Shown one piece after another: positions 1 through 8,957 of a stretch of 64,000 nucleotides of DNA. Both the position numbers and the translations under genes were made by a program. The stretch covers positions 2,666,001 to 2,730,000 of the forward strand of contig NZ_CP046401.1 of assembly GCF_009762775.1 (NCBI RefSeq), in the 5' to 3' direction. Position 1 is the stretch's first letter; every line of letters begins with the position of its first letter. The notes below the pieces were generated by a model. That model saw nothing but the letters and a program-made list of their open reading frames with translations. It had not been told where the DNA came from and did no database searches. The stretch is from Maribellus comscasis (GTDB lineage Bacteria > Bacteroidota > Bacteroidia > Bacteroidales > Prolixibacteraceae).

Positions 1-1
1 T

Positions 2-901
2 AAAAATTTAAATCTGAGAAAAGTAATTTTTGAATGGTGGAACAATGAAAAAAACTTAGAATCTCAATCAGGACCGGATAATCTTTCTGAAATTTTAGAC
101 AAAATACACCATCAAATAAATTTAGGGCAAGTTCAACCCAAAAAGAAAAGTCAAAAAATAATAATAAAATATTCCGGAATCGCAGCCATCCTTGTTTTTG
201 GTTTTCTGGCAGGTTTTTTTGTGCGCCAAATGAAAAAAGAGCAGCCGGTATATTACACCAGCGTCGCTCCGGTCGGATCGGTTTCTCAGGTTATCCTCCC
301 CGATAGTTCAATGGTTTATTTAAACTCCGGATCAAAAATAACCTACTCCATCTCGGGGAAATTTGGGAACAGGGTGGTTTTTCTCGATGGTGAAGGCTGG
401 TTTGATGTTACCAAAAACGCGAAAAAACCATTTGTAGTTTTCACTCCTTCATACAAAATAAAAGTACTGGGTACAAAATTTAATGTAAAGGGATACAAAA
501 CAGAATCAAAAGTTATAACAACCCTCGAAGAAGGAAAAATACAAATTGCACCTTCTTTAAATCCAAATTTCAAAACGACCACAGTTCTGGAGCCGGGAGA
601 ACAGTTTATTTTTGACTGTGAACAAAACATCTTTGAAACAAAACACGTAAACACTAAGCTTTTCAGTTCATGGAAGGATAACAAATTGATTTTTATAAAC
701 ATGAACCTGAAGGAGCTGATCATATTGCTGGAAAGAAAATTTGGCGTCGACATTGTTGTTGCCGACAATATTGTTCTCGATTACCATTACGACGGAACGA
801 TTAAGAACGAAACCATTTTAGAGGTACTTGAATTACTACAGGAAACATTACCAATAAACTATAAAATTGAAGGTCAACAAGTTATTATTCAAAAAAGATA
901 A
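2..901 (+). CDS. FecR-family anti-sigma factor (5' end outside window)
   Basis: The reading frame is open from base 2, so the gene starts before the window; the first in-window start-like codon (GTG at 221) lies at the end of the membrane helix and is not the true start. Visible order: the end of the cytoplasmic N-terminal region that binds an ECF sigma factor, a basic stretch, one transmembrane helix (about bases 170-223, ending G-F-L-A-G-F-F-V), the periplasmic FecR domain (V-G-S-V-S-Q-V-I-L-P-D-S-S), and a C-terminal STN-like/DUF4974 domain (F-I-N-M-N-L-K-E-L onward). In this family the periplasmic part senses the N-terminal signalling domain of a SusC-type transporter and releases an ECF sigma factor. 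The next gene is a SusC that carries such a domain, which supports a cognate pair. The sigma factor gene is expected just upstream, outside the window. Confidence 0.93.
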   Translation, partial: KNLNLRKVIFEWWNNEKNLESQSGPDNLSEILDKIHHQINLGQVQPKKKSQKIIIKYSGIAAILVFGFLAGFFVRQMKKEQPVYYTSVAPVGSVSQVILPDSSMVYLNSGSKITYSISGKFGNRVVFLDGEGWFDVTKNAKKPFVVFTPSYKIKVLGTKFNVKGYKTESKVITTLEEGKIQIAPSLNPNFKTTTVLEPGEQFIFDCEQNIFETKHVNTKLFSSWKDNKLIFINMNLKELIILLERKFGVDIVVADNIVLDYHYDGTIKNETILEVLELLQETLPINYKIEGQQVIIQKR

Positions 902-953
902 AGGAGGATAAACTTATGAGATAAATCTATGTATGCCTAACAAAAACCGGCAC

Positions 954-1005
954 GTGCTGTCACACCTGCCGGAATCAATGTGTTTAACAAAGGTGCTGTC
1001 ACACC
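954..1005. repeat. 13-bp direct repeat upstream of the SusC gene
   Basis: The 13-mer GTGCTGTCACACC occurs at 954-966 and again at 993-1005, a 39-bp step (close to four helical turns). It lies between fecR and the likely SusC start at 1038. It could be a paired operator or a chance leader repeat; nothing in the sequence decides between these. Confidence 0.5.
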
Positions 1006-1037
1006 ATTTATTATTTAACATTAAACAACGCAAATTT

Positions 1038-4000
1038 ATGAAAAAAAATGAATTGGATCGTTTCCCTTATTTTAGGGGGAAACACAAGCTATTGCTAACT
1101 ATGAAACTAACTTTAATATTACTTCTGGCTTGTTTTATGCAACTGTCCGCATCCGTGTATTCTCAGAGTACCAAAATATCGCTGGAAATAAAAAATAAAC
1201 GGGTAGAAGATGTACTTCGTGAAATAGAAGAAACCACCGACTTTCGGTTTTTCTACCAGAGAGAACAGGTTGACGTTGAACAAACTGTTACATTAAACGC
1301 ACAAGATCAGAATGTAGAAACAATTCTCACTCAGCTCTTTAGCGGACAAGATGTTACTTTCGAAATAAGACAAGACAATCTTATTTTATTGAAAAAAGCT
1401 TTAAATGGCAACGCAGAGTATAATCTTGATAGTGAACAACAAAAAACAATTTACGGTCGGGTGACCGATGATACAGGTGCTACTCTGCCTGGTGTAACTG
1501 TTGTTGTTAAGGGCACTACGCAGGGAACAGTAACCAATGAGGATGGTGAATACACATTAAACAATGTACCTGACGATGCCATTTTACTTTTCTCTTTTGT
1601 TGGTATGAGAGCACAGGAGATTCCTGTTGGTGACCAAACAAATGTTAATGTCACCCTCGAAAGGGAAACCATTGGTCTGGAGGAAGTTGTGGCTGTTGGT
1701 TACGGTGTTCAAAAGAAAGTTAACATGACCGGCTCTGTTTCAATGATAACTTTTGATGAAGAAGTGGAAAACAGGCCGATTACGAATGCTTCTCAGGCAC
1801 TTAGTGGCAAAACTCCGGGGATTTGGGTGAGTCAAAACTCAGGGAAACCGGGAAGTGATGGAGCGCAAATCCGTGTTCGGGGATGGGGAACCTTGAACAA
1901 TTCGAACCCATTGGTAATAATTGATGGAATAGAAGGCGATTTTGATCAATTAAATCCAAACGATATTGAAAGTGTATCCATATTAAAAGATGCAGCCAGT
2001 GCCGCAATTTATGGTTCAAAAGCCGCAAATGGTGTAATTCTGGTTACAACAAAAACGGGTAATGCCGGCGAACGAATGCAAGTAAATTTATCTTCCTATT
2101 ATGGAATTCAAACATTAGGAAGAAGCTACGACCTCATTACCAGTAGTGCCGAAAGCATGAGAATGACAAACACCGCCCTGGAGAATGAAGGCGGAAGCCC
2201 CTTGTTTCCTGAAAGTATGATTTCAGCATTTGAAAACGGAACGGATAAGTACAAATATCCGAGTACCGATTGGTTTGATGTAGTATTCGATAGTGCTCCA
2301 ATTCAGGAACACAATTTGTCCATAAAAGGAGGAACAGAAAAAAGTTCTTCATTCCTTTCATTTAATTATATGAATCAGGATGGAATGGTTCCAAATACAA
2401 ATACAGAAAGATATGGGATCAGAGCCAACCTTGATTCAAAAGTAAACGACTGGTTTACTGTAGATGCCCGAATAAGTTACAGCCATCAGGTAGCGGTAGA
2501 ACCATATAACGATATTGTTTATGGATCGATGGGTCGTTTTTTTGATATGCTGAATGGTGTTACGCCATATACCGCACCCTATACACGGGATGGGGAATTT
2601 GGAGCAGTTGAAGCCATAACAGATGATGGAAACATTCTTTTTGACAACAGAAATCCTTTAATTGATGCAAATAATGGAAAGAAAACCGCGGAAGAGAATT
2701 TTTTAAGTATCAATGCTTCTGCAAATGTTAAGCTTTTCGATTTTTTAAATTGGAAAACAACCGTTGCATCTACAGGAAACTGGAATATGACTGATAATTA
2801 TAATGAAACCATTATAGGATATACTGACTCAGGAATTCCGATGATGACTAAAAACTACAACAGAGAAGGAATTGAAATTTCCCGCAGCCAGGTATCGTCA
2901 CTCGTAAACAATGTATTTTCAACATTGAATTTTAACAAAACAGTTGCGAAGATTCATGATTTCTCCGCAATTGCCGGATTACAAGTGGAAGATCGGCAAA
3001 TTAAAAACGTGTATGCAAGAAGATCGGAACCACCAAAAGAGGGATTAACCCAGGTAGATGCCGGTACATCTGGAATTCAGGGCGAAGGTAATTTGGTCGG
3101 ACTGAGAATGTTCTCGTATTTCGGACGTTTTAATTATGCACTTTCCAGCAAATATTTATTTGAAGCTAATATAAGAGCAGATGCTTCATCCCGGTTCAAG
3201 AAAGGAAAAAGATGGGGAGTTTTCCCTGGATTCTCGGTAGGTTGGAGAGCTATTGACGAATCGTTTATGAAAAACCAGGATATTTTTTCGAATTTAAAAA
3301 TGAGAGCATCCTGGGGGCAACTGGGAAATCAAAATATTTCAGGCTATTGGCCCTATTTAACAATCATTACTCAAAATAACGATTTAAGTTATAGTTACGC
3401 CGGTAGCTTTGCCCCGGGAGCAGCTGTAACCTCATTAATAGATGAAGATATTACCTGGGAAACAACTACCACACTTGACATTGGTTTTGACGCGGGATTC
3501 CTGAATAACAGAATAACTGTTGAGGCTGATTATTTCCAAAAGAAAACAACAGATATTATCGTACAATTACCAATCCCGGATATAATGGGTGATATAACAC
3601 CTCCTTATGAAAATGTGGGTGAAATGGTCAACAACGGTTTTGAATTTACAATTAACTATGACAATCAGTCCATAGACCGCGACCGCTTTGGATACAATAT
3701 TGGGTTAAATGCAACTTTTATCGAAAATGAAGTTACCAAATTTCGGGGCGGTGATTCTCCGGATCAATTGTATCTAATCAGAGAAGGATATTCATACCGC
3801 TCACTTTACGGATATAAAGCGGTTGGCATCTATCAGTCGGATGATGAAGCGGAACAACACATGAGTAACAACAGTTATAAACCCATTGCCGGAAACCTCA
3901 AATTCGAAGATGTAAATAACGATGGGAAACTGGGATTTGAAGACAAACAGGATATCGGAAATACCATCCCTAAAGTTACTTATGGTTTAACTACCTCTTT

Positions 4001-4448
4001 TAAATATAAAGGATTTGATTTAAATCTGTTATTCCAGGGACTTTTGGGAGTACATTCTTATAATAATAATGCTTTAACCACTTTGAATTATGAAAACAGA
4101 ACAATTTCAACAAGGTGGAGAGATGCGTGGTCGCCGGAGAATACAGATACTGATGTTCCAATTTTATACTTTAATAACTCATGGGATAATCTGGAATCTT
4201 CTTATTGGGTTAAAGAAATAAGTTTTTTAAAACTTAAAAATGTACAACTGGGTTATGCAGTGCCAAATGAACTTACTACACGAATTGGATTGCAAAAAAT
4301 TTATTTTTACATAAATGCGCAAAACGTTTTTGTACTTGTAGATGAAAAATTTGAAGGCTATGATCCTGAGAAGAGCGCGTTTTCACATGGTACAAATCAA
4401 TATCCGGTTCCAAGGATAATATCTTTAGGTTTAAATCTTAATTTCTAA
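1038..4448 (+). CDS. SusC/RagA-type TonB-dependent outer-membrane transporter with STN signalling domain
   Basis: Imports oligosaccharides across the outer membrane together with the SusD protein that follows 4 bp downstream. The frame is open from 933, but the ATG at 1038 gives the usual form for this family: M-K-K-N, a short basic leader, then a signal peptide (M-K-L-T-L-I-L-L-L-A-C-F) ending near S-V-Y-S-Q. Order from the 1038 start (1136 aa): signal about 20-43, STN domain about 45-118, CarboxypepD_reg-like domain about 135-212 (Y-G-R-V-T-D-D-T-G-A-T-L-P-G-V), the E-E-V-V-A-V-G-Y-G-V-Q-K-K junction, plug domain with I-R-G-W-type motif and N-P-L-V-I-I-D-G, then a beta-barrel ending in L-G-L-N-L-N-F with the terminal aromatic residue. 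The STN domain implies signal transfer to the upstream FecR protein, so the locus is probably controlled by an ECF sigma/anti-sigma pair. Confidence 0.96.
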   Translation: MKKNELDRFPYFRGKHKLLLTMKLTLILLLACFMQLSASVYSQSTKISLEIKNKRVEDVLREIEETTDFRFFYQREQVDVEQTVTLNAQDQNVETILTQLFSGQDVTFEIRQDNLILLKKALNGNAEYNLDSEQQKTIYGRVTDDTGATLPGVTVVVKGTTQGTVTNEDGEYTLNNVPDDAILLFSFVGMRAQEIPVGDQTNVNVTLERETIGLEEVVAVGYGVQKKVNMTGSVSMITFDEEVENRPITNASQALSGKTPGIWVSQNSGKPGSDGAQIRVRGWGTLNNSNPLVIIDGIEGDFDQLNPNDIESVSILKDAASAAIYGSKAANGVILVTTKTGNAGERMQVNLSSYYGIQTLGRSYDLITSSAESMRMTNTALENEGGSPLFPESMISAFENGTDKYKYPSTDWFDVVFDSAPIQEHNLSIKGGTEKSSSFLSFNYMNQDGMVPNTNTERYGIRANLDSKVNDWFTVDARISYSHQVAVEPYNDIVYGSMGRFFDMLNGVTPYTAPYTRDGEFGAVEAITDDGNILFDNRNPLIDANNGKKTAEENFLSINASANVKLFDFLNWKTTVASTGNWNMTDNYNETIIGYTDSGIPMMTKNYNREGIEISRSQVSSLVNNVFSTLNFNKTVAKIHDFSAIAGLQVEDRQIKNVYARRSEPPKEGLTQVDAGTSGIQGEGNLVGLRMFSYFGRFNYALSSKYLFEANIRADASSRFKKGKRWGVFPGFSVGWRAIDESFMKNQDIFSNLKMRASWGQLGNQNISGYWPYLTIITQNNDLSYSYAGSFAPGAAVTSLIDEDITWETTTTLDIGFDAGFLNNRITVEADYFQKKTTDIIVQLPIPDIMGDITPPYENVGEMVNNGFEFTINYDNQSIDRDRFGYNIGLNATFIENEVTKFRGGDSPDQLYLIREGYSYRSLYGYKAVGIYQSDDEAEQHMSNNSYKPIAGNLKFEDVNNDGKLGFEDKQDIGNTIPKVTYGLTTSFKYKGFDLNLLFQGLLGVHSYNNNALTTLNYENRTISTRWRDAWSPENTDTDVPILYFNNSWDNLESSYWVKEISFLKLKNVQLGYAVPNELTTRIGLQKIYFYINAQNVFVLVDEKFEGYDPEKSAFSHGTNQYPVPRIISLGLNLNF

Positions 4449-4452
4449 AATC

Positions 4453-6054
4453 ATGAAAATGAAACTAAAAAATATTATAACTTATAGTTTACTATCATTA
4501 CTGATTTTAACTTCCGGCGGATGTGTCGAAAAGTTTCTGGATTTCTTTCCGGAAGATAAAATCACTTCGGCTAATTTTCCGGTAAATGAGGACGATATGG
4601 ATTTACTCCTCAACGGGCTTTACGGGCAAGTTTGCGAAAACACACTGTATAACGAAGGATTCTTTGCCTTTGGTGTGTTGGACGGGGCGACACCAAACGG
4701 ATGGAACTGGGGAAATTTATCCATCACCAAAATTGGAAACGGTCAACTTTCTGCAACCGACGAACAAATTGTAAGTTTCCGTTGGACAAGAGGGTATGCA
4801 ATTATTTTCAGGGCGAATTATTTAATTAAAGCGCTGGAAGATGTTGAACTGGATGCAAGTGTCAAGTCAATGTATGAAGCAGAAGCCAGATTTCTGAGAG
4901 GAGTAGCTTATGCAACACTTGTAGAATCATACGGAGGAGTCCCTATTGTTTTAGACGCAATTTCAACAGAAGATGCACGAACAATTAGCAGAAATACGGC
5001 GGAAGAAACCTGGAACCAGGCAATTTCAGACTATGACTTTGCAATTGCCAACCTCGACGTTGATGCACCACAAGTTGGCAGAGCAACCAAGGGCGCAGCA
5101 ATGGCAATGAAAATGAGAGCACTTTTGTATCAAAACAAATTTAGCGAAGTTATAACCCTTGCAGACCAAATTATGGCGCTCGGAAAATATTCGTTATTTC
5201 CAAGCTACGAAGGTATATTTCAGTTGGAAAACGAAAACAACGAAGAGGTGATTTTTGATATTCAATATATGAGGGGTGAGAATTCTCAGGGAACGCGACT
5301 CGACCAGTTTACCGGAACGGGAACAGGAAGTTGGACAAGGGGAACAAGGTACACACCAACTGAAGATTTGGTAAATGCCTACGAAAGAATTGATGGCACA
5401 CCCGGTAAATATTTTGAATCGGAAATTGATTTGGATAATCCATATGAAGGCTGGGATCCAAGGCTTGCAGCTACTTGTGTAGTTCCGGGTTCGTATTATC
5501 TTGGTTACCGCTTTCCAAATTATCTCTATCCGGGGGGAGCATATAACCATCCGGGAAACAGGATAAAACACCTCAGCACCCGCAAATACAGGGAAGATAA
5601 TGAAGCAGATTTGGCTCCTACCGATCAATCAGATTTAAATAACATCGTTATCCGGTATGCCGATGTTATCCTATCGAAAGCCGAAGCGCTCATTGAATCC
5701 GGAGGTAATGTAGATGAAGCAATTGCCTTAATTAACAGAATCAGGACAGAGCGGGATGATGTTAAAATGACACCGGTAGCCACAGGTTTATCCCGGGAAG
5801 AAGCCCGGGCAAAATTAAGACACGAAAGAAGAATTGAATTTGCGCTGGAAGGTCTGTATTGGATGGATATTAAACGATGGCATAAAATGGACGGATTTCT
5901 GGATGGAGTTTATCCTATTGAAATAAGGGATCACACAGGAGGTTTGGTTGAAACAAAATTTCCGGATGGTTACATAGAACATTTTAATCTGTTGCCCATT
6001 CCAAATAGTGAACTTTCATTGAACGAAAACCTGGAGCAAAACCCAGGGTGGTAA
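4453..6054 (+). CDS. SusD/RagB-family glycan-binding outer-membrane lipoprotein
   Basis: Surface lipoprotein that caps the SusC transporter and binds the incoming glycan. 533 aa. A lipoprotein signal ends in L-T-S-G-G-C with the lipidated Cys at residue 24. The mature N-terminus (E-K-F-L-D-F-F-P-E-D-K-I-T) is typical of SusD proteins, as are the TPR-like helices containing A-E-A-R-F-L-R-G and Y-A-T-L-V-E-S-Y-G-G-V-P, and the C-terminal block V-I-R-Y-A-D-V-I-L-S-K-A-E-A-L with R-R-I-E-F-A-L-E-G-L-Y-W-M-D-I-K-R-W. It starts 4 bp after susC and ends just before a strong hairpin terminator. The substrate cannot be read from the sequence; the five sulfatases behind it suggest a sulfated polysaccharide (inference). 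Confidence 0.95.
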   Translation: MKMKLKNIITYSLLSLLILTSGGCVEKFLDFFPEDKITSANFPVNEDDMDLLLNGLYGQVCENTLYNEGFFAFGVLDGATPNGWNWGNLSITKIGNGQLSATDEQIVSFRWTRGYAIIFRANYLIKALEDVELDASVKSMYEAEARFLRGVAYATLVESYGGVPIVLDAISTEDARTISRNTAEETWNQAISDYDFAIANLDVDAPQVGRATKGAAMAMKMRALLYQNKFSEVITLADQIMALGKYSLFPSYEGIFQLENENNEEVIFDIQYMRGENSQGTRLDQFTGTGTGSWTRGTRYTPTEDLVNAYERIDGTPGKYFESEIDLDNPYEGWDPRLAATCVVPGSYYLGYRFPNYLYPGGAYNHPGNRIKHLSTRKYREDNEADLAPTDQSDLNNIVIRYADVILSKAEALIESGGNVDEAIALINRIRTERDDVKMTPVATGLSREEARAKLRHERRIEFALEGLYWMDIKRWHKMDGFLDGVYPIEIRDHTGGLVETKFPDGYIEHFNLLPIPNSELSLNENLEQNPGW

Positions 6055-6074
6055 AAATCTGACGAACCAAAATA

Positions 6075-6111
6075 AAAGGATTCAGGACAACCATTCCTGA
6101 ATCCTTTCTTT
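6075..6111 (+). terminator. Rho-independent terminator after susCD
   Basis: Perfect 13-bp stem (6075-6087 with 6095-6107), 7-nt loop, followed by a short T-rich tail. It separates susCD from the sulfatase genes. I see no consensus promoter before 6128, so sulfatase expression may depend partly on read-through. Confidence 0.8.
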
Positions 6112-6127
6112 TAACTTTTCAACTATA

Positions 6128-7558
6128 ATGAAGAAATTTACTTTTTTAATCCAAATCTTTGTTTTCGTTTGTGTTTTCTCCGTTTTTGGGAATCGTCCGA
6201 AAACTCCAAATGTTATACTTATTCTGGCTGATGACCTTGGATACAACGATTTAAGCTGTTACCGAAACTTTAATTCCGGTCAGTCTGAAACATTTCCGCC
6301 CACGGCACAAACGCCAAATATTGACAAACTTGCTGAACAGGGAATACGCTTTACCGATTTTTATTGCGGAGCGGCTGTTTGCAGCCCGTCACGGTCAGCA
6401 TTAATGACCGGACGAAATGCTACACGTGTGGGGATTTTCAACTGGGTTCCCGAGAATTCACCAATGCATATGAGAGCGCGGGAAATTACAATAGCCGAGC
6501 TTCTGAAAAAGAAAAATTACAAAACAGGCCACTTTGGGAAATGGCATTTAACATCTCAGGGAACCGATCAACCTTTACCCAATGATCAGGGATTTGACTA
6601 CAGTTTTTATGCATACAACAATGCAGTTCCTTCACACCACAATCCGGAAAACTATTACAGAAACGGAGAACCGGTTGGAAAACTGGAGGGATATGCCTGC
6701 CAGTTGGTAGTTAACGAAGCGCTTCAGTGGCTCGATAAGAACAACGACAATACAACTCCATTTTATATTGATGTTTGGTTTAATGAACCACATTTAAAAG
6801 TAGCGGCTCCCGAAGAATTGACAAAAAAGCACAAGTACAACGCAGAATATTACGGAGCCATAGAAAATATGGATATTGCTGTTGGACGTTTAATGGATTA
6901 TCTCAAAGAAAACAATCTCATCGAAAATACAATTATAATGTTCTCCTCCGATAACGGTTCCCGCTGGGATCATTCAAATGACCCCTTACGCGGAGAAAAA
7001 TGTTTTAATTACGAAGGCGGTCTGCGCGAACCATTTATTGTTTCCTGGCCTCCCCATGTTCCAAAAGGGAAAATTAGTCAGTTTAACGGCAGTTTTACCG
7101 ATATTTTACCTACCATTGCATCAATAACTGATATTCCGCTACCAACGGATCGAAAATATGATGGAATTGATATTTCACCTGTATTTTTTGGCGAAAAAGA
7201 TAACGTGGAAAGAGAGGAGCCCATTTTCTTTTACCGTTATTTTCACGATCCGATTTGTATGATTCGAAAAGGAGACTGGTGTTTACTGGGTTATCAGAAA
7301 TTAATTCCACTTGCAGAAACATTAAATGAGAGTGAACTGGCAAATATCCGTCCCTGGAGTTTTGAAAAAAATCATATGGAATATCTGAAAAACCTGGTTC
7401 CAACTCAATTCGAATTGTACAATTTAAATGACGACGTGGAGCAGGAAAATAATCTTGCAGATAAATATCCGGAAGTGGTGAAAGAGTTAAAAAAAGAAAT
7501 GCTTCGGCTCAGGAAGGAAATGGTCCAGGAAGGAGGAGACTGGTTTGCCGGGAATTAA
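6128..7558 (+). CDS. S1-family sulfatase 1 (secreted)
   Basis: Removes sulfate esters from glycans; activity needs conversion of the active-site Cys to formylglycine by a maturase (anSME), which is not in this window. 476 aa with an N-terminal hydrophobic signal (residues 4-20). The sulfatase signature C-S-P-S-R-S-A-L-M-T-G-R starts at Cys85. The metal-binding acidic pair is in L-A-D-D-L-G-Y (D35, D36), with G-K-W-H-L mid-protein and S-S-D-N-G further on. The V-G-I-F-N-W-V-P-E-N-S-P segment after the signature sets it apart from its four neighbours, so a different subfamily and position specificity are likely. First gene of a five-sulfatase run, 26 bp before the next. Substrate unknown. Confidence 0.93.
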   Translation: MKKFTFLIQIFVFVCVFSVFGNRPKTPNVILILADDLGYNDLSCYRNFNSGQSETFPPTAQTPNIDKLAEQGIRFTDFYCGAAVCSPSRSALMTGRNATRVGIFNWVPENSPMHMRAREITIAELLKKKNYKTGHFGKWHLTSQGTDQPLPNDQGFDYSFYAYNNAVPSHHNPENYYRNGEPVGKLEGYACQLVVNEALQWLDKNNDNTTPFYIDVWFNEPHLKVAAPEELTKKHKYNAEYYGAIENMDIAVGRLMDYLKENNLIENTIIMFSSDNGSRWDHSNDPLRGEKCFNYEGGLREPFIVSWPPHVPKGKISQFNGSFTDILPTIASITDIPLPTDRKYDGIDISPVFFGEKDNVEREEPIFFYRYFHDPICMIRKGDWCLLGYQKLIPLAETLNESELANIRPWSFEKNHMEYLKNLVPTQFELYNLNDDVEQENNLADKYPEVVKELKKEMLRLRKEMVQEGGDWFAGN

Positions 7559-7584
7559 TTTTAAACACTTAATATTCTATACTT

Positions 7585-8952
7585 ATGAATGCTGTCTTTC
7601 TAAAAAAAATATTTGCCGTTTTAATCATTTTTGTTTTTTCATTTCAGGGGAAATGTGCTGATTTAACACAGGGCAATGCAAAACCCAATATCATTGTAAT
7701 TCTTGTTGATGACCTTGGATATGGCGATTTGTCGGTACAAGGCGGCGAAGATATCTACACGCCAAACATCGACAAACTTTTTAAAAAAGGAATGCATTTC
7801 AAAAATTTTTATGCCAACTGTACGGTTTGTTCGCCAACACGGGCAAGTTTAATTACAGGTTGCTACCCCGACATGGTTGGAGTTCCGGGAGTAATCCGGA
7901 CACACGAAGACAACAGCTGGGGATATTTAAAGGAAGATGTTCCAACCTTGCCCGAAATGCTAAAAAAGGCAGGATACAAAACCGCAATTATTGGAAAATG
8001 GCATTTGGGTCTGGAGTCGCCAAATACTCCAAACGAGAGAGGTTTCGACTTTTTTCATGGATTTTTGGGCGATATGATGGATGATTACTGGACTCATCTG
8101 AGACATGGGAATAATTATATGCGTTTAAACAACCAGGAGGTCGATCCGAAAGGTCACGCAACGGATGTTTTTTCAAATTGGGCAATCGATTATTTAAAAA
8201 ATCAAAAGGAAAACGATTCTCCTTTTTTTCTTTATCTCGCCTACAACGCGCCACACTTTCCCATTCAACCGCCAGAGGACTGGTTTGAAAAGGTGAAGAA
8301 GCGCGAGCCGCAACTCTCCGAAAAAAGAACGAAAAATGTGGCTTTTGTGGAACATTTGGATGACGGAATCGGAAGAGTACTAAATACACTCGACGAATTG
8401 GATTTGAGTGAGAATACGCTGATTATTTTTTCTTCCGATAACGGAGGACATCTGCCCAGCGGCGCATCAAACGGAAGTCTCCGCGGCGGGAAACAGGATA
8501 TGTATGAAGGAGGAATTAAAGTGCCAACCTGTTTTGTTTGGCAGGGGAAAATTCAATCGAAATCGGAGAGTTACAATCTCGGACTAACAATGGATATCCT
8601 CCCTACTCTGTGTGAAATAGCCGGAGCAACAGTTGATACTAAAATTGACGGGATTAGTTTATTCAAAAGTATAAGTGGCGAAGAACAGGATACAAACAGC
8701 CGGAGTGTATATTTTATGCGCCGTGAAGGCGGGAAATATGCAGGAATGTGTTATTACGCAATACGCCAGGGCTCATTTAAATTATTACAAAACACTCCTT
8801 TTGAGCCACTGGAGTTATTTAATCTAGGGACTGATCCGGCCGAAAAATCAACATTGAATGAAAACACTGAAAAGTTTAACGAATTAAGATATAATTTGTC
8901 TCAGCACATTCGCGAATCAGGTAACATTCCCTGGCAAAAACAAAAAAAATAA
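7585..8952 (+). CDS. S1-family sulfatase 2 (secreted)
   Basis: 455 aa, signal peptide about residues 7-24. The formylglycine motif is C-S-P-T-R with the modified Cys at residue 82. Metal ligands are in V-D-D-L-G-Y-G-D (D42, D43) and S-S-D-N-G-G-H; I-I-G-K-W-H-L-G carries the conserved Lys and His of the active site. The sequence after the signature (C-Y-P-D-M-V-G-V-P-G-V-I) and the R-G-F-D-F-F-H-G-F segment match arylsulfatase-A-like S1 enzymes. The stop lies 5 bp before the next ATG, which suggests translational coupling. Subfamily and substrate cannot be fixed by eye. Confidence 0.93.
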   Translation: MNAVFLKKIFAVLIIFVFSFQGKCADLTQGNAKPNIIVILVDDLGYGDLSVQGGEDIYTPNIDKLFKKGMHFKNFYANCTVCSPTRASLITGCYPDMVGVPGVIRTHEDNSWGYLKEDVPTLPEMLKKAGYKTAIIGKWHLGLESPNTPNERGFDFFHGFLGDMMDDYWTHLRHGNNYMRLNNQEVDPKGHATDVFSNWAIDYLKNQKENDSPFFLYLAYNAPHFPIQPPEDWFEKVKKREPQLSEKRTKNVAFVEHLDDGIGRVLNTLDELDLSENTLIIFSSDNGGHLPSGASNGSLRGGKQDMYEGGIKVPTCFVWQGKIQSKSESYNLGLTMDILPTLCEIAGATVDTKIDGISLFKSISGEEQDTNSRSVYFMRREGGKYAGMCYYAIRQGSFKLLQNTPFEPLELFNLGTDPAEKSTLNENTEKFNELRYNLSQHIRESGNIPWQKQKK

Positions 8953-8957
8953 AACCA

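Noticed and set aside
954..1005. CRISPR-like spaced repeat
   Set aside because: Only two short copies and no further units or cas genes anywhere in the window.
933..1037. N-terminal extension of SusC from 933
   Set aside because: The added residues are encoded by the direct-repeat leader and would bury the signal peptide; the ATG at 1038 gives the usual family start.
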